A stretch of DNA of 64,000 bases from Malania oleifera (lineage: Eukaryota; Streptophyta; Magnoliopsida; Santalales; Ximeniaceae): the NCBI RefSeq assembly GCF_029873635.1, contig NC_080418.1, positions 9,803,062-9,867,061 of the forward strand. The letters are read 5' to 3'. Of this stretch, positions 57,449 to 64,000 are shown piece after piece. Under the pieces are notes generated by a model that had not been told where the DNA came from, searched no databases, and was given only the letters and a program-made list of their open reading frames with translations. The stretch's first letter is position 1; every line of letters begins with the position of its first letter. The position numbers and the translations under genes are program-made.

Positions 57449-60400
57449 CTATGTTAATTGTAAAGCAACAAAGCCATCATGCTTCATTTTGATGAGACTG
57501 CTCTCAATGTTCCGGAGTACTGGTTTATATCTGCAAAATTTTAAAAGAACTCTTTAGGAGGGTTTCTCGCTCAAAAAAACTAAAAATAAAAGTAAAAACC
57601 CAAACTTTATAACAAAAAAAAATATATATGTAGAAGAAAGAATAAAATATTACATGCGTGCAAGACCATTGTATGCTTGTGTTGTTTGTTGAAGTTGTGC
57701 AGAAAGTTGCATGACCTGTGCAGATAGTGCCTCTGCTCTACTCTGCTCTTTTGCAAGTTGGCCCTGTATGGAGAAACCCACCCCCAAATGGGCTTATTTT
57801 AAAATTCTCGAACAAAGTATAAAATGTAAAAGGGGGTGATACCAGATTAGGGTTTTGCCTGCAAACTACATGGCAATTACATAGAAAATATGGGATACAA
57901 GAACAAAACGAAATACTTCATAGTCAACTATAAACCTTGAGGGAGGCAATTTCAGTAGGATATGGCGGGGAACCAATCTCATTTCTCCTATCTTCATTGT
58001 TTTCTGATAAGCCACGTAGAATCACCTTGTTGTCTACAGACAGACTGTTAGACTGTTCAGTTCTCAATTTATCTAGCATGCCACGGAGCTCTTCGTTTTG
58101 CTTAAGGCAGTCCTTCACCTACAGATACGTTTGTCAAGGCATCTTATAATTTTCAGGGAGGAAGGCGCAGGAAAAACTAAGAAACCATATGAATATATGC
58201 TAAATTGCTAATTACCAACAAAAATAATGTTAAGTCTCCCCAATTCTTCCCCCTTACCCCTCTACCGAAAAAAAATAAAAATAAAAATAAAAAATAAAAA
58301 GGAAACAAAAGGAGCAAAAAGGATATATATATGTATATTGCTCATCTAAAGACTGGATAAGGGTAACATAGATGAGTAGTAAAGGCTTAAGCCTGCCACT
58401 CCAAGGGTGATATATTGCCACAAAAGCACAATTTGATGTGACATATATATATTAAGAGTATGGGGACTGTTGTGCAGGTTCACAAATTCAAAATCAAGCT
58501 TCTTTCTCGAACTGCTTGTTCTCTTCAAAGACACCAAGGAATCAGCCCCATCGAAGCCTTCATACTTAATTTCTCTCCACTCAACCTATAGCAGACGTCT
58601 AACCTGAGTGATTGCCAGTCTTTTAAAAAGCCATGGGGTTCACAGATCTAGGGCAGATAATGAGTTTTACCCCATCTTTGTACATGCCTATTTGCTTTGA
58701 GGATTATTCAGTCCCACAATGTCCAACTACTCGGTCATTCCAAATATCCACAGTAAACTTCATAATGAATTCCAACTCGCACAGACAAACAGGGTACACA
58801 TAAAGCAACTTCAGCAAACCCTTTAATAGTCAAATGATAAGTGAACTGATACATCATCATGAACACATATTGTTTAACCTAATCAGTTGAATAATTATTG
58901 ATCACTTTTGACACTAGTGCATCACACTACCCATGTCACTAACCAGATTCCATTGCTTCAAGACATACCTGGTTCTCCCAGTGCTTCACTACACCAATTG
59001 CCTCTTGATAAGAGGATGAAAGATTAGAATTTTCCTCAAAAAGCTTTTCTATTTCTGAAGATTGGGAATCAACCTGCCAAAAAGATAAATAACCAATTCA
59101 TCACCACACAGCTAAAAAAAAAAAAGGCAGCCTGGTGCACAAAGCTCCTGTGTGTGCAGGGTCCAGGGAAGGGGCGGACCACAATGGGTCTCTAGTACGC
59201 AGCCTTACCTTTCATTTTTGCAAGAGGCTGTTTCCATGCTTTGAACCCGTGACCTCTAGGTTACCAGACAGCTAATATACTAAAATTTACTAATTGAGTT
59301 ACTAAAAATTAACAAAATAAGAAAGGCAATATGACTACCTCCATTAACAGTTTCTGTCTACTACTTTCCAATCTCTCGGCAGCTACAGCCGTATCATGCA
59401 ACTGTTGCTCCAGTTTATCTTTGTCTTCCTGAAATAATAATAAATAAGTAAATAATAAAGAATGAATAATCATATTTGAAATACTAGCACTTCAGAAGCT
59501 TGTGCCAACACACTAATCAGAGATCAGTGCCACAGAAATGGCCACTGCAAGGTATAAAAATGAAGCAAACATTGTAGACATAACAGCGTTTACCATGACC
59601 TTGCTGGCACGCTGTAAGGAAACAATGGATGAATAAAAACAACCTACTTGTCTTTTTAACCCAAAAGTAGGCTGTTAATATTTTCATTATTTTGTCACAT
59701 TTTTTATTAAGAGACTGCTATTCAATAATTAGAACAAACACAGATCCTAGATAATATACTGGAAAAAATGTTAATTTGCATTACCATGGAAAATGCTTTT
59801 TGAGGTGCTTTTTCTGAGACAACTGCTGTATCTGCAATGCACAAGCATGAGTTCCTAAAATCATATAAAGGATGCCATAATGGAAAAAAATAGCATAAGA
59901 TCAGTCCCCAGAGTACTGAGTTAATAGTTTTAAAATTTGAAAAAAATAAAAAATTCAGAGAACAAAAGGGGGGAAGATATAAAGAGAAAGGAAACATCTA
60001 GAAGATAATGTGAAAACTCAATCACTGTCCATACAAACTTCCTGCTGGAAGTAAAACTCTTCCCAGTGAAACACACCCCCCTCTCCAAATTTGAGGTGCT
60101 TCTACATTATCAAATGAACAGTTTTTTCCAAGAAAGTACATCAATTAAATATTAAAAGGACAATTAAAGGTTAAAATGATGAAAAACAATTAATGATGCT
60201 ATTTAACAAGAACATGTAAAGGAACAAGTAATATAAATGGAGAATATGCAATGGAGAACCAACTCAGACAGTTTACTCATGCAAAAAAAGAAATTCAACA
60301 GAGTAGTACTAATATGAGTGCCAATGGTTTTGACTAAAAGATAACACTAGGAGCACCATGGTTTTCAATAACAGAATGTGTTGGAATACTCGGAAAATAA

Positions 60401-62721
60401 GTAACAACCGCCATGTTTCCCTGTCAGGGAATAAAGACTATTTCAGAACTTCAAAGTTTCACATACTTTCCAAAACTGTGCATTTCACCCATTATAGTTC
60501 CCATATAATAAGTTAATATTTTCTAAATCCAAAAAAAAACACTGTTAACTTAACAACAGATACTTCAACTCCAATTTGATGTGCAAACATGCACAGGCAC
60601 GAGCCCAATTTTATACTGACACAAGTAAACACACATTCACTTCAATTTCATAAACAGGTGCACATACACAAACATAAAGAGACAATCAATACATCAATGA
60701 ATTGATAAGTACTTGCCTTCTGCATTTTTTTCTTGGTTAAAATAATTTATTTACCACAAATAGTGGAAACAAATTTTATTCCCATTTATTTTTGTTGAAA
60801 CCATATTTAATTATGACTCATGACAGATGATTCAAATCCATATTTTGGGGGATGGTGATATGTAACCAACTGCGACATTATTATCAAAATAATTATCAAA
60901 CGAACTAGGAAGGTCGTGTGACATATCATAAAAGAATAGCTGCTAGAAATTTCAAATTATTTTACTAGTATGGAAAATTAGAAATACCTGAGGCCCCTTT
61001 AGATGCGACAGCCAGTTTCTCTTCCAATTTCTGCTTCTCAGACATAAGTGTAGAAATCTGGGCTTGCTCCTCAGCCAATCGCTGCTGCTCTTGCTGCCTC
61101 ATTTGCGACTCTTGCTATAAATTAATAAACCATAAGAAGTTGAGAACGAATATATGAGTGCCAGTAGGTAGAATCAGGAAATGCCAATAAACATATTCTT
61201 GCCTGTAACTCAGATTTTAACTTAGCTAACTCCTTTTCTATTGCTTGTAAGTGCTCTGGTGGATGTCCCATAGAGGTGAAGCCACCAAGTGGACTAACCA
61301 CAGCTTGTTGCTGTATCGAATTAAGTTCAGCTCTCAGAGCTGCTGCATCTTCCTCAGCCTATTGCGATAGAACTAATAAGCAAAAGCAGCTTTGGCTCCT
61401 GCTTGCAAAAAATTAATGAGAAAAAAGGGAAAACAGAAAAACAACTTCACCCTGTATTGCTCTTCTTCTGCTTCCTTCAAACGTTTCTTAATTGTACGAA
61501 TCTGGGCTGAAAGATCCTCCTACACTAAAATATCATAGTTCATAAATGAAACATAAAGGGTACTGTTTCAAAAATATTAGAAATACAGTAAGCCATCAGA
61601 TGCTAATTGCTAGGGCATAGGATTGTGTGTACCCGTGCAACAACAGCTGCATCTTTTTCCATGGCAACATCCTTGAGCGCCTTTCTCAAGGATGGTATGG
61701 TGTTCTGTTCCTGCAATTCACAATGATGACAAAGAAGTGGTCGCCGCATTAAACTTGAAATCCAAGTTTAAGATATCAAACTCATCTGTGATATTCAATT
61801 TGATGAATGAAATCCATCGGGATGTAAGAATTTGATTCAAAACTCTATTCCATGGCTTACAAGTACTGACAGTTATCGCAATCTAATGATCAATCAAGCT
61901 TTCACCCAATAAAAAAAAAAGTGATAAATCATGCTAATAATCCGCCACTGTTTAATTATTCAGCAGCGTACGAGGACAAAGTTATTAATAGGACAATCTA
62001 CCAGTTCAATTAGACGCTGCCGTTGCAAATTATTATCGGCTTCCTTCATTTGAAGCTGCATCAAATGATAACGATTTTTTCATCAAAATGAAGCATTGCC
62101 AAAAGCCTCCGTAGCTTACAATTTTACGGGGACAAACAATGATAATAATTTGACTATAAAAATACCTTCGAAATTAATGTCTCGTTTTCTTCTTCCAATT
62201 CTGCATTCTTCTTCTGTAAGTCTCTTAGCTGAGATACTAAACCGCTTACATCCGTCTGCATCATTGCTTACAAATATGATTACATTAATTCACAAAAAAT
62301 AAATTGCAATTTAGAATCAAAGAAATAATTTGAGGACATTAAAAATGGAGGGGGAAAAACAGCAGATAAAGGATATAGACTCTACCTCTGAGATTCCACT
62401 TCCACTCTCTGATTTTTTCATCCCCAAAATATCTGCAAATCAAAAGAGATCGTCACGACAATAACAGCAATAACACAATAGCCACCGCATCATGGTAGAA
62501 AGAGAGACCACTAGGGCTCGAAATTTTGCTCAGATCTGGGCCTGAAGCAGCTTTGCTCAATCTTTCAGCCGCCCTCTTTTGCCGAATTTCTTCCAACTGA
62601 AAAAAATTGACGAATCAGCCAAAAAAAAAAAACCAAAATTTTGATGAACAACGAAGAAGGATGATAATGGTAATGGTATCCGTACCGTTCGTCGACCTAG
62701 GGATGCGTGATGGGTGTCCAT
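57449..62721 (-). CDS. Coiled-coil protein, possibly ELKS/Rab6-interacting-like (15 exons)
   Basis: Exons in gene order: 62721-62686, 62596-62509, 62432-62386, 62255-62166, 62055-62002, 61710-61633, 61519-61451, 61358-61203, 61114-60988, 59831-59785, 59428-59339, 59073-58969, 58118-57936, 57763-57654, 57530-57449. They join in frame to 453 residues, from [20 protein letters not shown] to the stop. The protein is nearly all Glu/Lys/Gln-rich heptads (about 60-160 and 180-350), with a proline/glycine break ([14 protein letters not shown]) near residue 180 and a conserved-looking tail [20 protein letters not shown]. There are no membrane segments or signal peptide. I recall similar plant proteins annotated as ELKS/Rab6-interacting/CAST-like, which would suggest a vesicle-tethering role, but this is unverified. 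Intron 8 uses a GC donor; an Au SINE sits in intron 11. Short extra exons in the long introns cannot be excluded. Confidence 0.8.
59108..59275 (-). mobile_element. Au-type SINE copy 2 with TSD ACAGCTAA
   Basis: The body, 59126-59267, matches the Au family: ggcagcctggtgcacaaagc, tgcagggtccagggaag, gtacgcagccttacc, gcaagaggctgtttcc, and on minus a B box GGTTCAAAGC. The T-rich 3' end (A run at 59114-59125 on +) is typical. A perfect 8-bp duplication, ACAGCTAA (59108-59115 and 59268-59275), flanks it. The A-box head is missing. It lies in intron 11 of the coiled-coil gene, in the gene's sense. Confidence 0.85.
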
Positions 62722-62969
62722 GGCGGGAAGAGGACCAGCGAAGAGGATGAGAACTCCACCTGCAAGCCGCCCGAAAATTCTCCGCGAGGTTTTTCGAACG
62801 GGGCGGAGAGAAGTTGCCTGAAAATTTTGACGGTTACGCGAGGACGATGTCCTTCTGGGCCTTTGGGCTTCAAAAATAATTCGACCGAGGCCCATAAGAC
62901 CATTTCTTTATTGGGAGCCAAACAAAAATACAGATTTGCTTCTTTTTTCAGGCAAGGAAGAGCAGCGTT

Positions 62970-63043
62970 GTCTGGGTGGTGTAGTTGGTCATCACGCTAG
63001 TCTCACACACTAGAGGCCCCCGGTTTGAACCCGGGCTCAGACA
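62970..63043 (+). tRNA. tRNA-Val (anticodon CAC)
   Basis: The acceptor stem GTCTGGG pairs with CTCAGAC (one G-T pair), discriminator A at 63043. The A-box region TGGTGTAGTTGG is intact. The anticodon arm is CTAGT-CTCACAC-ACTAG, anticodon CAC (63003-63005). The T stem CCCGG/CCGGG is perfect. The T loop reads TTTGAAC instead of TTCGAAC, so the near-invariant C56, also part of the B box, is T. A TTTT terminator follows at 63051. No CCA or intron. It may be a functional variant or a young pseudogene. It starts 248 bp from the divergent coiled-coil gene's ATG. Confidence 0.85.
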
Positions 63044-64000
63044 TCTGATTGTTTTATATTTTACACCCATTTTATACTCCCATGAGCCCTTCACCTTTAC
63101 CCATCATCAATTCCTTATCGTTGGTTTGATAAGTTGTTGAAGATTGAGTTGCAAACTTACAATCCTACAGTGGTAAAAAAGTTGCATGGGAATTTTATGC
63201 ATCTAAACTACAAGAATAAATTGGCATAAGAGACAAAAAAGTTTTTATTACTGTGTTTCCAAACATTTAGTCCCCATAGCAAGAAACAAAAATTTATTGA
63301 GTGTTGAAGTGGGATGGAATAGTTATGTCAGCCTAGATAATAGATATAAGGATACGGACAATCATAAAAATCGCACACATCATATAAAGAGGGAGATAAG
63401 AGGAAGGTAAATGGAACTCGAAATTAGCCCTGCCTAACTTGGCGATGTTTAACTTGTGCCTCGTTTGAGCAACCCTCCACTTGGCCACCAAGGCGACTAA
63501 AAGACCTTCTACGTGCCTAGGCAATCTCTATTACTCGATGACTATACGACCTTTGTCGTATAATTCTATTTTTGTCTTTTTAACCGCCAGCTATTCAAGT
63601 GACATTTGGTAAAGTCTTTGCAATGCAATGGTTGAATTTCTAAGATTTTTCACATCATTGTGCTCCATTTAAACCCTCTTCTTCTTCTTCTTCTTCCTCT
63701 TCTTCTCTCTTTTCATAGTTTGAGTTTCCTCTAAATATTAATGTTCCCATTATTTTAGGCTTTGCCTTTAGCTTTCATTGTAGGCAATCAATTCTCCCTT
63801 TCTCAATTTTTTCCTGAATCCAATTGCAATCGCCTACACGTAGGCTAGAAGTAACTAGAAGTTACATTAGGGCTTTCTTTGAATCTCTCCTCCAAGGGGA
63901 GAGGTTGCTCCTTGGCAATTGGTTGCTCTTCCCAAGGTGATGTTGTCGCAGGAGCTTTGGGGATTATCCTCATTGATTTCTAATGAGATTTCACTTCTAT
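63044..64000. other. Unassigned intergenic sequence to window end
   Basis: No gene recognised. A pyrimidine (CTT)n-rich run lies at 63670-63712. Frames present are short and unlike any family I know. Confidence 0.5.

Noticed and set aside
57449-62721. Golgin candidates GC3-GC6
   Set aside because: The N-terminus and the lack of GRAB or armadillo-type regions do not fit those golgins as I know them; only a general coiled-coil call is safe.
62557-62921. Longer N-terminus or extra ORFs around the coiled-coil start
   Set aside because: These frames run across the intron 1 donor and the promoter; splicing at 62685 gives the family-like [13 protein letters not shown] directly after [12 protein letters not shown].

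Overview
The window is nuclear DNA from a flowering plant, almost certainly a eudicot; the sequence alone does not fix the species. The evidence is a chloroplast-targeted DYW-type PPR gene, a plant-type RPB7 gene split by long AT-rich introns, a nuclear tRNA-Val(CAC), plant Copia and Gypsy LTR retrotransposons, LINEs, an RTE-type LINE tail, a TRIM and Au-type SINEs. No bacterial, organellar or CRISPR structure was seen.

Positions 1-41,280 hold no intact cellular gene that I can recognise. This part is a pile of nested retroelements, and many boundaries can be read to the base because 5-bp target-site duplications (TSDs) survive. Stand-alone LTRs with TSDs lie at 2635-4616, 5781-7758, 12286-13977, 14359-16861 and 25930-28182, and with one TSD mismatch at 30058-32250 and 36253-38463. 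A two-LTR element with only 201 bp between its LTRs lies at 8820-11958; a paralogue of its empty site lies near 34,515. A LINE reverse-transcriptase ORF is split between 33960-32753 and 25065-24785 by a 7.7-kb Copia-LTR insertion flanked by CCCTG. Several unrelated LTR families carry dense arrays of degenerate GTCGAC-centred palindromes in the part of the LTR upstream of the TATA-like box.

Positions 41,281-64,000 are gene-bearing. RPB7 (RNA polymerase II subunit) runs 43138-51240 on + in six coding exons; its 5.6-kb last intron holds a broken LINE with a TRIM inside it, an Au-type SINE and a small hairpin. A CRR2-like PPR-DYW gene without introns follows at 52966-54954 on +. A 15-exon gene for a 453-residue coiled-coil protein lies on - at 57449-62721, with an Au SINE in one intron and one GC-AG intron. 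A tRNA-Val(CAC) gene on + at 62970-63043 lies head to head with it.

The genes are not an operon and have no evident shared pathway: RPB7 acts in nuclear transcription, the PPR protein probably in chloroplast RNA processing, and the coiled-coil protein perhaps at the Golgi or in vesicle tethering (tentative). Exon boundaries come from reading frame, splice signals and recalled family similarity, not from transcripts. LTR superfamily names rest on primer-binding sites, gag fragments and terminal sequence, and are less certain where no coding region remains.
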